This document shows positions 1 to 8,758 of a DNA stretch of 64,000 nt, one piece after another. A model generated the notes under the pieces. The model did not search any database, was not told where the DNA came from, and saw only the letters and a program-made list of their open reading frames with translations. The translations under genes were made by a program, and so were the position numbers. This DNA comes from Hoeflea phototrophica DFL-43 (lineage in GTDB: Bacteria > Pseudomonadota > Alphaproteobacteria > Rhizobiales > Rhizobiaceae). The stretch is taken from assembly GCF_000154705.2 (NCBI RefSeq), contig NZ_CM002917.1, forward strand, positions 2,727,633-2,791,632, given 5' to 3'. Position 1 is the stretch's first letter. Every line of letters starts with the position of its first letter.

Positions 1-1
1 C

Positions 2-250
2 TATTACGGCTTCATCTATCGCAAGACTGGCCGCATGGACCTCGGAATGCAGTATTACCAGGCCGCTCTGACGGCAGATCCGGACAACCTGCTTGCGCGC
101 TCCTACATGGGACAGGGTCTTGTCGCATCCGGCAAGATTGAAAAAGCCCGCGTTCAACTGGCTGAAATCGAGGCCCGCGGCGGCGCATCCACCTGGCCGG
201 AAACGTCGCTTCGCCGCGCCATCCAGACAGGCGGAACCTACAGCTACTGA
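2..250 (+). CDS. TPR-containing protein, C-terminal fragment
   Basis: The reading frame is open from the first bases of the window to the stop at 248-250, so only the last 82 residues are present. They contain one clear tetratricopeptide-type helical pair (GxxYYQAALTADPDNLLARSYMGQGLVASG), followed by a short tail ending in TGGTYSY. TPR repeats mediate protein-protein contacts; the domain that would show the specific role lies upstream of the window. The gene is followed by a hairpin at 274-311 that separates it from the convergent hydrolase gene. An internal ATG at 35 exists, but the frame continues upstream of it and encodes repeat sequence, so it is not taken as the start. Confidence 0.75.
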   Translation, partial: YYGFIYRKTGRMDLGMQYYQAALTADPDNLLARSYMGQGLVASGKIEKARVQLAEIEARGGASTWPETSLRRAIQTGGTYSY

Positions 251-273
251 GTGACCTCCAGGCACTCGAAGCA

Positions 274-311
274 ACCTGACAGACGGCAGTTTCCCAATGC
301 CTCTGTCAGGT
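274..311. terminator. Bidirectional hairpin between convergent genes
   Basis: ACCTGACAGA at 274-283 is perfectly repeated as TCTGTCAGGT at 302-311 with an 18-nt loop, followed by T-rich sequence (TCATTTCACTTTT). It lies between the stop of the TPR gene and the stop of the minus-strand hydrolase, as expected for a shared terminator. Confidence 0.6.
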
Positions 312-346
312 CATTTCACTTTTGGAGTAGCCCGACCGGGCCAGCC

Positions 347-1834
347 TTATCCCCGGGCGAACAGCGGAAAGCTGACGCCCAGCGACCAGGCCAGGCAAAG
401 CCCCAGGCCAATCCCGGCGGCCAGAGCACCCGACCGGCGCGCGACCCAACGTCCCATCAGCCCGTGCACAACAAAGAACAGCACGAACACAGGCAGCACG
501 ATCACCACGAAGGTCAGTTGCTCCGGGTCAAGCATGGCAGCCGCGATGAGTGAAGCAAACAGGATCAGCCGCGCAAACACACGCCGCCACAATGCCCCAC
601 GTCCGGCACCGGTAACGACACTGTCGCCAAGCATGAACGGAATCGTGCCGAGCGCCAGAATGGCGATAACCGGCAACCGTTCGGCGGTCGGCCAGAAACT
701 CGCCGCGTAGCGGTCAAGCGCCAGGCCGAACACCAGAATTCCCCAAACAGCGAGCGCCCCTGCAGCGACCAGCGGCAGGCCGGTCTTCATCGATCGCCAG
801 TGACCTGAAAGGGCCAGCTGCAGGACGCCAAACACGGCCAGGTGGATCATCAGGTAGTCCGCCACCAGCACAGGCATGAAGTTGGTGTAAAATGGCGTGA
901 TCAGCAAAGGCGCCACCACCGCCGGCGCAATCGTGGCCATCAGAAACCGTTGAACCGGCAAATCGGCCACCGGCGGTGCTTGTGGCAACCGGGCCGCCAG
1001 TGGATAGAAGCCGGCAACAATGCCGCCAAGAAGCGCCAGGATCCAGAGCCCCATGGCGCCGGCACCAGCGCCGCTTTGACGGTCATAGGTCTGATCCAGC
1101 CAGTCTGTTGCGGCATCAATCGCAGTCGGGCTGAACAACACCCCGACATGTTCCACCCGGGGTGCAACCACTGCAAGCCGCGCCACATCGCCCGAGGTCA
1201 CCAGTTGACCCTCACCTGCTTGGGGATCAATCAGATGCACGGCGTCAAGAGCGGCCTGTCTGAGCCGGCTTTCCCATTCCCCTGAAATGGCGAGCAGCCG
1301 CATGGGTTCATTGGCGCTGACGGCTTCGGAGAACATCGAGATCGCCACCACAGCGGCCACGGGGCTGCCCTGCTCCCGTTCGGCAATCGCTGCACGGATG
1401 ATGATGTCGGTGGCCATCGAATGCCCCAAAAGCGACACCGGCCCGGCGCGAGGCAAACCACGCGCCGCGTCGATAACCGCACGGGTTTCCGCAACAAGCA
1501 GCGCCGTGGTGCCATCCACGCTGGTGACGTCGCCCGACATCGGCTTCGGATTGCGGCCATGGCCTTCCAGATCAAATGCCAACACCCGGTAGCCCGACTG
1601 GGCCAGATGCAGCGAATAGGCCTGCATGATCTGCCGCGAGCCTGCAAAACCGTGCGCCACCACGACTACCGGCCCTTCGGAATCGGGCTTCTGATAGAGC
1701 GTGACCGGTGTGGTCCCGACACTGAAATCCGAAATCTCCAACCCGGCCCGGGGCCGTTCCAGCATGACCACCGACAGCAGCACCACCAGAAGTGCTGCCA
1801 GTCCGATGGCTGTGGCTTTGAAAGACTGGGTCAA
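347..1834 (-). CDS. Membrane alpha/beta hydrolase with polytopic C-terminal half
   Basis: The protein has 495 aa. Residues 7-25 form an N-terminal membrane anchor. Residues 50-235 are an alpha/beta hydrolase fold with an oxyanion-type HGFAGSR (61-67), a D-L-E-G-H-G motif near 88-93 and the nucleophile elbow GHSMA (Ser139). From about residue 258 to the end there are repeated hydrophobic segments (roughly six to seven helices) not found in ordinary soluble hydrolases. It is likely a membrane-bound serine hydrolase; the substrate is not evident. The first codon is TTG, chosen because it gives the signal-anchor directly and has CAGGATCAGG upstream; no ATG fits in that frame. The gene upstream in the same orientation is the acylase, 123 bp away. 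Confidence 0.7.
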   Translation of the reverse strand: MTQSFKATAIGLAALLVVLLSVVMLERPRAGLEISDFSVGTTPVTLYQKPDSEGPVVVVAHGFAGSRQIMQAYSLHLAQSGYRVLAFDLEGHGRNPKPMSGDVTSVDGTTALLVAETRAVIDAARGLPRAGPVSLLGHSMATDIIIRAAIAEREQGSPVAAVVAISMFSEAVSANEPMRLLAISGEWESRLRQAALDAVHLIDPQAGEGQLVTSGDVARLAVVAPRVEHVGVLFSPTAIDAATDWLDQTYDRQSGAGAGAMGLWILALLGGIVAGFYPLAARLPQAPPVADLPVQRFLMATIAPAVVAPLLITPFYTNFMPVLVADYLMIHLAVFGVLQLALSGHWRSMKTGLPLVAAGALAVWGILVFGLALDRYAASFWPTAERLPVIAILALGTIPFMLGDSVVTGAGRGALWRRVFARLILFASLIAAAMLDPEQLTFVVIVLPVFVLFFVVHGLMGRWVARRSGALAAGIGLGLCLAWSLGVSFPLFARG

Positions 1835-1957
1835 GCGGCCTGATCCTGATTTGATGAGAATAAATTTGGCAGCGATGCAGGGGTTTCAACAGGCAACAAG
1901 CCGCTCATTCTGCGAACCGGCACCCTGCAAACATCTCTTACCCAACACCCCTTCGGC

Positions 1958-4420
1958 TCATTCCCCCGGACTGAGCGTCCAGAGACCATCCGGCTCCTCG
2001 ACGCCAGTTGAGGGAATTTCGATCGACTGCACATTGGCCCAAAGCCCGGCAAAGTCGCTGTAGTGGCCGGAGAACACATTCCCCGATTGCCCGGTGGTCT
2101 GAATGTAGGTCGAGCGGTCGAGATCACTGAGATCGAAAATCCCGCGGTAGCTCGAGGCATTGGTGTTGGCGTAGGGATCGTCGTCATTGTAAAATTGGGT
2201 ATAGCCGCGGTCGAGCGTGAACGGTCCGCCACTGCTCTCCACTTCGACATTGAAGAACCGCCTGAGCAGGCCCACCTCGCCGAATGGCCGGTGCCCGCCC
2301 TTGGCATAGTGTGCTGTGCCCCAGCGCCATTTGGAGGCATCATCGCCATAGCGCGTTTTCAGATCCGCAATTGCCGAAGAGAAGGACCGGGTGAAGATCT
2401 CGCTGCAGCTTTCTTCATCCGAGGTGTCCGTTACATCGCACCAATTGCGCGCGGTCTGGCCATCGACGAGCCGCTCCATCACCTTGCCGCGCGCCCGCAT
2501 CCAGTTCTTGAAAGTGATCCCGAGATCGTCCTCGAAAGTGGCAATCATCGCCGCGCGCAGCCAGGCCATGAAAATCAACGGCTCGGCCTGCTCGCGCGCC
2601 ATCATGCCGTCCCAGTCTGCAAGCTGGGCGGCGAGGCCCTGCTCCTCAGCGCTCAAGGCCGACTGATCGAGAAGTGCCAGCATGCGCGGATTGAGCCCGG
2701 CAAAGGCGGGCGAATAGATATCAGCCTGCATCCGGTGAGACGCCGCCATGCTGTGGAGTTCGCCAGGCTCCGCCAACAGGCTGTCAATCCGTTGCTGACG
2801 GTAGGCCTCCTCCCAGTCAAAGGTCAGGTGCAACGGATAATCCGGACCGACGATCTTGGTGTTGGCGGTGGCGATCACACCGCTTTCGGGATTGGTCTGG
2901 CGCGGCAATGCGGCATAGGGCGCATATCCACGCCAGTCGTAGATCGCGTTCCAGCCCGGCGCGGGTGCCCTGCCCATAAGCCGGTTGGCCGGATCGCGTT
3001 GCGGGACCCGGCCAGCCGCCACAAACCCGATATTGCCCGAACGGTCCGCCACCACCATGGACTGCATCGGGGTCAGAAAGGCGTCAAAACCGTTCTGGAA
3101 ATCCTCGACCGTCTGCATGGCATAGAGCCTCGGGCCGACAAGTGCCGTCGTGTCATCATTCGCCAGAGCGGTCCATTGCAGTGCTGCAACCGTGTTTTCA
3201 GGCAACAGCTTGTCAAAATGCTTGAACCCGGCCGGCAGCACCGGACCATGGCGGGTCCAGCGCCGCGTAAAGACGCGCGCATCGCCGCCCTTGACCTTGA
3301 TCGTCTCCTCTTTCTGGCCGAACTGAACCCAGCCCGTGGGTGCAAGATACTGATCCGGATTGTCAGGATTGATGCGTTCGACAAACACATCCTGTGCGTC
3401 GGTGGCCGTGTTGGTGAACCCCCAGGCGATGTCATTGCCGCGCCCCAGAAGCACATAGGGCGTGCCCGGAAGCGACACCCCGATCAGCCGGCGCGGCTCG
3501 TCGAACTCTTTGGTCACTTCGAGATGGGCGAGATACCAGATCGAGGGCGCTGACAGCAGAAGATGCGGGTCATTGGCGACAATGGGCTGACCCGAGGCGG
3601 TACGCTCCCCCGAAAGCACCCAGTTGTTGGAGGCTCCGGTGCCAAGCAGTGCTTCGACCTCGCCAAACCGGGACACGGCGGCAGTCGTCACATCTGCACC
3701 GATTTCGCCGCTGTCGAGCCCCAGAAGTATCCGCAGATCGGGCATTGGCGGAGGATTGTCCGCATCAACATAGGGCAAGAGGTCGAGCATCTCCGCTTCA
3801 CTGAATCCCATCCGGTAAAAACCGAGCCGCAATGCTTCCTCATCCAGATTGGCCGCGAGCGAGATCGACATCATCTTGATCGCGGTCAGCGTATGCTCCG
3901 GCGACCAGGGTTCGGGTTCGTAGCCGAGAATCACATATTCGGGCGGGAGCCTCGAGGAAAAGGCCTGCGGGTTGCGCGTCATCCAGGCATTGATGCCGCG
4001 CGCATAGCCCTCAAGCATTGCCATGGTGTCCTCATCCATCACCGCAAGTGACGCAACCGCGGCTTCATGGATGCCCATGGTTCTGAGCCAGATATCGGTG
4101 TCGATGGTGGCCGCACCGAACATCTCCGAAAGCCGCCCCTGCCCGGCCATGCGGCTGACTTCCATCTGCCACAGACGCTCCTGCGCATGCACGAATCCGA
4201 GCCCCGCGGCCACATCGGCCCGCGTCGCAGCCTTGATGTGGGGAACGCCATTGCCGTCGCGTGCAATGCTCACCTCTGCGCTCAGACCGGCAATCTGCAT
4301 CTCGCCATCCACAGGCGCCTGAGAGCGCGACAACCACAGCATTCCACCGCCAATTGCCATCACCAACAAGGGCGTCACGACGAGAATGAGCTTGATAAGG
4401 CCTTTGAGGATGCGCATCAT
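1958..4420 (-). CDS. Penicillin acylase family protein (Ntn hydrolase)
   Basis: The protein has 820 aa, within the usual range for penicillin G acylase/acyl-homoserine-lactone acylase precursors. It has an N-terminal hydrophobic export segment (about 8-30), an alpha-chain region with HAQERLWQME near 78-87, and a spacer ending at the autocleavage site. The mature beta-chain would start at the nucleophile Ser264 in GASNNWVLSG; downstream PHLLLSAPSIWY and WGFTN are typical beta-chain motifs. It would act in the periplasm, hydrolysing an amide bond of an unknown N-acylated compound (beta-lactam, acyl-homoserine lactone or lipoamino acid). A longer frame opens at 4501, but the ATG at 4420 has GGGGAGGG about 9 nt upstream and puts the signal segment at the N-terminus. 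Confidence 0.85.
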   Translation of the reverse strand: MMRILKGLIKLILVVTPLLVMAIGGGMLWLSRSQAPVDGEMQIAGLSAEVSIARDGNGVPHIKAATRADVAAGLGFVHAQERLWQMEVSRMAGQGRLSEMFGAATIDTDIWLRTMGIHEAAVASLAVMDEDTMAMLEGYARGINAWMTRNPQAFSSRLPPEYVILGYEPEPWSPEHTLTAIKMMSISLAANLDEEALRLGFYRMGFSEAEMLDLLPYVDADNPPPMPDLRILLGLDSGEIGADVTTAAVSRFGEVEALLGTGASNNWVLSGERTASGQPIVANDPHLLLSAPSIWYLAHLEVTKEFDEPRRLIGVSLPGTPYVLLGRGNDIAWGFTNTATDAQDVFVERINPDNPDQYLAPTGWVQFGQKEETIKVKGGDARVFTRRWTRHGPVLPAGFKHFDKLLPENTVAALQWTALANDDTTALVGPRLYAMQTVEDFQNGFDAFLTPMQSMVVADRSGNIGFVAAGRVPQRDPANRLMGRAPAPGWNAIYDWRGYAPYAALPRQTNPESGVIATANTKIVGPDYPLHLTFDWEEAYRQQRIDSLLAEPGELHSMAASHRMQADIYSPAFAGLNPRMLALLDQSALSAEEQGLAAQLADWDGMMAREQAEPLIFMAWLRAAMIATFEDDLGITFKNWMRARGKVMERLVDGQTARNWCDVTDTSDEESCSEIFTRSFSSAIADLKTRYGDDASKWRWGTAHYAKGGHRPFGEVGLLRRFFNVEVESSGGPFTLDRGYTQFYNDDDPYANTNASSYRGIFDLSDLDRSTYIQTTGQSGNVFSGHYSDFAGLWANVQSIEIPSTGVEEPDGLWTLSPGE

Positions 4421-4514
4421 TGGTTTATGTCCCTCCCCAGTACACGCGAACTGCCTTACGTAACGTGTCGGCAGGTTAGGCGTAAAGCGCATTTGTGACA
4501 AAAGGATAGGCGAA

Positions 4515-5384
4515 ATGGCGACAGTAGCATTTATCGGTCTGGGTGTAATGGGCTACCCAATGGCAGGCTACCTCAAGACCAAGGGCGGCCATGATGTGCG
4601 CGTCTACAACCGCACCACGGCCAAGGCCGAGAAATGGGCCGCGGAATTTGGCGGCACCGCCTGCGCCCTGCCATCAGAGGCTGCCACAGGCGCAGATTTC
4701 GTCTTCACCTGCGTGGGCAATGATGATGACCTTCGCGCCGTTACGCTCGGCGCCAATGGCGCTCTTGACGGCATGAAAGAGGGTGCGATCCTGATCGACA
4801 ACACCACCGCATCTGCCGAAGTCGCGCGCGAACTGGCCGAAGCCTGCGCAAAAAAGGGCTGCGGCTTTCTCGACGCCCCGGTCTCGGGCGGTCAGGCAGG
4901 CGCGGAAAACGGCGTCCTCACGGTCATGGTCGGCGGCGACGAGGCAACCTTCGCCAAGGCGCAGCCGGTGATCGACGCCTATGCCCGCATGGTTGGCCTG
5001 ATGGGCCCGGTGGGCAGCGGGCAGCTGACCAAGATGATCAACCAGATCTGCATCGCAGGCCTGGTTCAGGGCCTCTCCGAGGGCATTCATTTCGCCAAGA
5101 AGGCCGGTCTCGACATCGAGAAGGTGGTCGAGGTGATCTCCAAGGGAGCCGCCGGTTCCTGGCAGATGGAAAACCGCCACAAGACCATGAATGCCGGCGA
5201 GTACGAACATGGCTTCGCCATCGACTGGATGCGCAAGGATCTCGACATCGTGCTCAATGAAGCCAAGCGCAACGGCGCGACCCTGCCGGTAACAGCACTG
5301 GTCGACCAGTTCTACGCCGATGTGCAGGCCATGGGCGGCAACCGCTGGGACACCTCCGCGTTGCTGGCGCGCCTGGAAAAATAG
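4515..5384 (+). CDS. NAD(P)-dependent beta-hydroxyacid dehydrogenase
   Basis: The protein has 289 aa and the 3-hydroxyisobutyrate dehydrogenase family layout. It has the Rossmann motif GLGVMGYPMA (8-17), the substrate-binding signature DAPVSGGQAGAENG (120-133), and the catalytic lysine in GQLTKMINQ (Lys173), with the all-helical C-terminal domain after it. The reaction would be NAD(P)-dependent oxidation of a beta-hydroxyacid or reduction of the semialdehyde; 3-hydroxyisobutyrate, tartronate semialdehyde and succinic semialdehyde reductases share this fold, and sequence alone does not separate them here. It is followed after one base by the DNA alkylation repair gene, so the two are probably co-transcribed. 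Confidence 0.88.
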   Translation: MATVAFIGLGVMGYPMAGYLKTKGGHDVRVYNRTTAKAEKWAAEFGGTACALPSEAATGADFVFTCVGNDDDLRAVTLGANGALDGMKEGAILIDNTTASAEVARELAEACAKKGCGFLDAPVSGGQAGAENGVLTVMVGGDEATFAKAQPVIDAYARMVGLMGPVGSGQLTKMINQICIAGLVQGLSEGIHFAKKAGLDIEKVVEVISKGAAGSWQMENRHKTMNAGEYEHGFAIDWMRKDLDIVLNEAKRNGATLPVTALVDQFYADVQAMGGNRWDTSALLARLEK

Positions 5385-5385
5385 T

Positions 5386-6150
5386 ATGGCAACACGTCAG
5401 ACGAAGGCTCGCAAGCCCCCCGTAAATGCGGGGTTTGCGGTGACCGACATTCTGACCTGGCTCGAAGAACACGGCTCGGCTGAAAACCGGGCCGGCATGG
5501 CGCGCTTCGCGATCAGTACGCAAAAGGCGTTTGGCGTCGGCAATACCATGTTGAGGCCGTTTGCCCGGACCCTTGGACGCAATCACGTGCGGGCTCAAGA
5601 ACTGTGGCAAACCGGTTGGCGGGAGGCGCGGCTGCTCGCGTTGTTTACAGAAGAGCCCATGCGGGTCAGCCCGTCGCAGGCCTGGCAGATGGCGGAAGAG
5701 TTCAACTCCTGGGAGATCGTTGACCACGCAGCTGACCTGTTTGTCGACGCCGGCCATCTTGAAACACTTGTGCCCGAATTCGCCGCCGATGAACGCGAAT
5801 TTAACCGGCGCACGGCCTTCGCCATGATCGCCTGGGGCGCAGTGCACCTGAAGAAACGCGACGACGCAGATTTCATCGCCCTGCTGCCACTGATCGAAGC
5901 CCACGCCACCGATCCGCGCAATTTCGTCAAAAAGGCCGTCAATTGGGCGCTCAGGCAGATCGGCAAACGCAGCCTGACGTGTCACGGCCCGGCGCTGGCC
6001 CTGGCCGAAAGGCTCGCCACCTCAGACGACAAGACCGCACGCTGGATCGGCAAGAATGCGTTCAAGGAACTGTCCGATCCAAAGCGCATTGCCATGATTG
6101 GCCAGAAGAAGACCGCTGCCAACAGGCAAAGGATACTGGGCGAGAGTTAA
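5386..6150 (+). CDS. DNA alkylation repair (AlkD-like) protein
   Basis: The protein has 254 aa and an all-alpha HEAT-like sequence typical of the DNA alkylation repair enzyme family. Recognisable stretches include LWQTGWREARLLA and MAEEFNSWEIVDHAADLFV, then AVHLKKRDDADFIALLPLIE and NFVKKAVNWALRQIGKR, which match the family's conserved helix pairs. Family members (AlkC/AlkD-like) excise N3- or N7-alkylated purines from DNA. The ATG at 5386 begins one base after the stop of the preceding dehydrogenase gene; an upstream in-frame start at 5320 would lie wholly inside that gene and is rejected. The extreme C-terminus is lysine-rich. Confidence 0.8.
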   Translation: MATRQTKARKPPVNAGFAVTDILTWLEEHGSAENRAGMARFAISTQKAFGVGNTMLRPFARTLGRNHVRAQELWQTGWREARLLALFTEEPMRVSPSQAWQMAEEFNSWEIVDHAADLFVDAGHLETLVPEFAADEREFNRRTAFAMIAWGAVHLKKRDDADFIALLPLIEAHATDPRNFVKKAVNWALRQIGKRSLTCHGPALALAERLATSDDKTARWIGKNAFKELSDPKRIAMIGQKKTAANRQRILGES

Positions 6151-6222
6151 GGCTCTCATGCATGTCGCGCTCCATCGAATGCGCGGCACTTCAGGCTTCA
6201 GGGGCGTAGCATCCGATGTCAG

Positions 6223-6693
6223 TCAGAAGCCTTCGGCTGCAGACGTCACAATCTCGCCAAGCAAGACGTTGACCTGGTCGCGTTCACCTCCTGCCGGCAA
6301 CAATCTATGCCCGACCACGACCGTGCCCGGATTGGCTTCCGCCTCATAGACAAAGACCACATAGGGGCAATAGGCGATATCACCGATGTCGGCCTCCATG
6401 ACCTTGCGAGAGACCACGGCCGAGCAGAAGGTGAAGAATTCCGCATCCTTGTAGAGCGCCTTGCCAGCCTCCACGTCGGAAGCGGTGCGCTTCAGCATGT
6501 CTCCGATAAAACCATGGTAATCAATCGCGTAGCCGCGATTGACGATGGCGTTTTCAACGCCCGTCGCGACATCTGCGAAGGCTGCATCGGTTTCAACCGT
6601 CATCACGTCATCGCCTGCGGCGCGGCCTGGCGTGATGGTGAAAGCCATGCCAAGCATTGCAGTTGCGACAATTGTGGCAAAAAGCGGGTTCAT
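6223..6693 (-). CDS. Exported DUF302 domain protein
   Basis: The protein has 156 aa with a cleavable signal peptide (hydrophobic residues 5-20, likely cleavage after GRAAG/A). The mature part resembles the DUF302 fold: an ADVATGVENAIVNRGYAIDYHG helix-strand start, then KDAEFFTFCSAVVSRK, and a conserved CPYVVFVYEAE strand. DUF302 proteins are small periplasmic or membrane-associated proteins of unknown biochemical function. The ATG at 6693 has GGAGG 9 nt upstream. The gene stands alone, convergent with the alkylation-repair gene. Confidence 0.75.
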   Translation of the reverse strand: MNPLFATIVATAMLGMAFTITPGRAAGDDVMTVETDAAFADVATGVENAIVNRGYAIDYHGFIGDMLKRTASDVEAGKALYKDAEFFTFCSAVVSRKVMEADIGDIAYCPYVVFVYEAEANPGTVVVGHRLLPAGGERDQVNVLLGEIVTSAAEGF

Positions 6694-6771
6694 GTCCGAT
6701 CCTCCAATATAGAATTTTTACTATACATGAAGTCGGACAAGCCCCTAAGCGAATTCCGTCTCAAAACCGGC

Positions 6772-7251
6772 TCAGCCGTTTTCCTTGGCAAGGGAAACAT
6801 AATCCAGCGGCAGCTCGGTGGTGTACTTGATCTGCTCCATGGCGAATGACGAGGAGACGTCCCGGATCTCGATCTTGGCGATCAGCCGCTTGTAGAACGC
6901 GTCATAGGCGGCAATGTCAGGCACCACGACACGCAGCAGGTAATCGATGTCGCCGCTCATCCGGTAGAACTCGACAACCTCCGGGAACTCGCTGATCACC
7001 TCGGAGAAGCGCTTGAGCCATTCATTGGAGTGCGAGTTGGTGCGGATCGAGACAAACACCGTCACCCGGGCATTGACCGCAGCCGGATTGAGCAGCGCAA
7101 CCCGGCGGGTGATCACCCCGTCTTCCTCGAGCTTCTGGATGCGCCGCCAGCACGGCGTTGTCGACAGCCCCACCTTCTTGGCGATTTCAGCCACCGCAAG
7201 CGTGGCATCTTCCTGCAAAAGGCGCAGGATTTTTCGGTCGAGGCGGTCCAT
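6772..7251 (-). CDS. Lrp/AsnC family transcriptional regulator
   Basis: The protein has 159 aa, the normal length for the family. Residues 1-60 form the AsnC-type winged helix (MDRLDRKILRLLQEDA, VAEIAKKVGLSTTPCWRRIQKLEEDGVI). The RAM/Lrp ligand domain follows, with FYRMSGDIDYLLRVVVPD and a C-terminal KYTTELPLDY strand. Such proteins act as octameric regulators that sense amino acids. The start at 7251 is preferred over an in-frame codon at 7302 because GGAGATATCG precedes it and the protein then matches the family N-terminus. Its target is not evident; no amino-acid gene is adjacent. Confidence 0.9.
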   Translation of the reverse strand: MDRLDRKILRLLQEDATLAVAEIAKKVGLSTTPCWRRIQKLEEDGVITRRVALLNPAAVNARVTVFVSIRTNSHSNEWLKRFSEVISEFPEVVEFYRMSGDIDYLLRVVVPDIAAYDAFYKRLIAKIEIRDVSSSFAMEQIKYTTELPLDYVSLAKENG

Positions 7252-7353
7252 CGATATCTCCAATATGTGGAATACATCTCCTGATATCGCGCAATTCGCC
7301 ACATCACAAAGAATTTTTTTCCTCCCAATGGCGTAATTGAAGGATAATTACCC

Positions 7354-8013
7354 TTAAACCTCCGACAGCACTGCCGAGACCCTGCGCTTGAGTTCAGGCA
7401 GCAGCTCGGCCTCGAACCATGGGTTCTTACGGATCCAGCCGCTGTTGCGCCAGGAGGGATGCGGCAAGGGCAGCACCGCACAATCCGACCGGGTTGCATC
7501 CAGTATAACGCGCCAATCTGCGACAGTTTGTGTGAGGCTTTTGCGGCGCATGCCCCCCAGATGCCAGGCCTGCGCATATTGCCCGATCGCCAGAATCAGC
7601 CGGACCTGAGGCATGGACGCCATCAACCGGTCACGCCAGGCGGGCGCACATTCACGTCGCGGCGGCAGATCACCTCCCTTGGCGTCAAGGCCAGGAAAAC
7701 AAAACCCCATGGGCACGATCGCGAAATTTGCCGGGTTGTAGAATTGCGCTTCGTCAACGCCCAGCCACTGCCTCAGCCGGTCGCCTGACGGATCGGTGAA
7801 AGGCCGGCCACTTGCATGGACCCGTGTGCCGGGCGCCTGCCCGGCGATCAGCACCGGCGCCGTAGCTGATGCAACGCATACCGGGCGCGGGTCATGCGGC
7901 AAAGCCTTTGCGGGGCCGCCAAGCGGCGCGTCCCGGCACACAGTGCAAGCCGAAATCTCGGCCACAAGGGCAGAGATGTCTTCGCAGCCAGCCCTGCCCG
8001 TCTCCCCGTTCAT
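7354..8013 (-). CDS. Uracil-DNA glycosylase family protein
   Basis: The protein has 219 aa. It carries the UDG-superfamily motif I in the form GQAPGTRVHASGRPF, followed by DPSGDRLRQWLGV. It also has LILAIGQYAQAWHL, and the C-terminal LPLPHPSWRN, which corresponds to the His-containing motif of UDGs. Two N-terminal cysteines (CTVC) and further cysteines could ligate an iron-sulfur cluster, but the spacing is not that of classical family 4, and the RVHAS stretch differs from the KRRIH loop of UdgX. The start at 8013 overlaps the stop of the GST gene by ATGA, so the two are translationally coupled; an upstream in-frame codon at 8055 lies inside GST. Confidence 0.8.
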   Translation of the reverse strand: MNGETGRAGCEDISALVAEISACTVCRDAPLGGPAKALPHDPRPVCVASATAPVLIAGQAPGTRVHASGRPFTDPSGDRLRQWLGVDEAQFYNPANFAIVPMGFCFPGLDAKGGDLPPRRECAPAWRDRLMASMPQVRLILAIGQYAQAWHLGGMRRKSLTQTVADWRVILDATRSDCAVLPLPHPSWRNSGWIRKNPWFEAELLPELKRRVSAVLSEV

Positions 8014-8624
8014 ACAGCCTGCGCGCTGGGCCGTGACGAGACCGCCTGATACCACCGCATCAGGTTTTCAAGATGCTCGGGCTTGTCGATCCGCGCGGGC
8101 TTCATGAAGTCGACAGCAATCATGGCTGTGATGTCGGCAATGGTGTAGCGATCCCCGGCGATGAATTCTCGCGTTGCAAGCTCCTTGTCCAGCAGCTCCA
8201 GAAAGGCGAGCGCCTTTGGCCGGTTGGCCTCACCCCATTCGGCCACCTGCGGAACTTCCCATTCCTTCATGGCCGGATGCGTGTGGCGGAAGGCTGCCGC
8301 GACCGAAGCCAGGAAATGCAGCTCAACCCGCCGGTTCCACATCTCCACGATGGCGCGGTCGCGCGCATCCACGCCCAACAGTGGCGGTTCGGGATAAAGC
8401 TCTTCGAGATAGCGGCAGATCGCCACCGATTCCGACAGCGCTGTACCGTCATCAAGCACCAGCACCGGCAGACGCTGCAGCGGATTGAGGCCCGTCACTT
8501 CTTCCGATTTGTGTCCCAGATTGCCCATGTCGACGGGAACCCGCTCGATGTCGATGCCTTTTTCGGCCAGAAAAACAGTCACACGCCGCGGATTTGGCGC
8601 CCGCCCCCCATCATAAAGCTTCAT
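8010..8624 (-). CDS. Glutathione S-transferase family protein
   Basis: The protein has 204 aa. It has an N-terminal thioredoxin-like domain (MKLYDGGRAPNPRRVTVFLAEKG) with the cis-proline and substrate-binding stretch LPVLVLDDGTALSESVAICRYLEE, followed by a helical C-terminal domain with YTIADITAMIAVDF. The likely role is glutathione conjugation or reductive detoxification in the cytosol; the specific substrate is unknown. The ATG at 8624 has GGGAGAGAG just upstream and the protein starts at beta-1 of the fold. The frame continues upstream to 8747, but that part shows no GST sequence. It is coupled to the glycosylase gene downstream. Confidence 0.88.
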   Translation of the reverse strand: MKLYDGGRAPNPRRVTVFLAEKGIDIERVPVDMGNLGHKSEEVTGLNPLQRLPVLVLDDGTALSESVAICRYLEELYPEPPLLGVDARDRAIVEMWNRRVELHFLASVAAAFRHTHPAMKEWEVPQVAEWGEANRPKALAFLELLDKELATREFIAGDRYTIADITAMIAVDFMKPARIDKPEHLENLMRWYQAVSSRPSAQAV

Positions 8625-8758
8625 CTCATCTCTCTCCCTCAATTTGCAATTAAGAGCCGCAAACTCACCCGGAATGCCGGACGCGCTCATATTGTGCACA
8701 TACGGCACGGCGTTGCCACGTCCAATTCCAGGCAAGAGCGAGACCACGGTCCGCCGGG

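Noticed and set aside
2063..3553. 496-codon plus-strand ORF
   Set aside because: It lies antisense to the penicillin acylase gene and has no family motifs; long antisense frames are common in this high-GC DNA.
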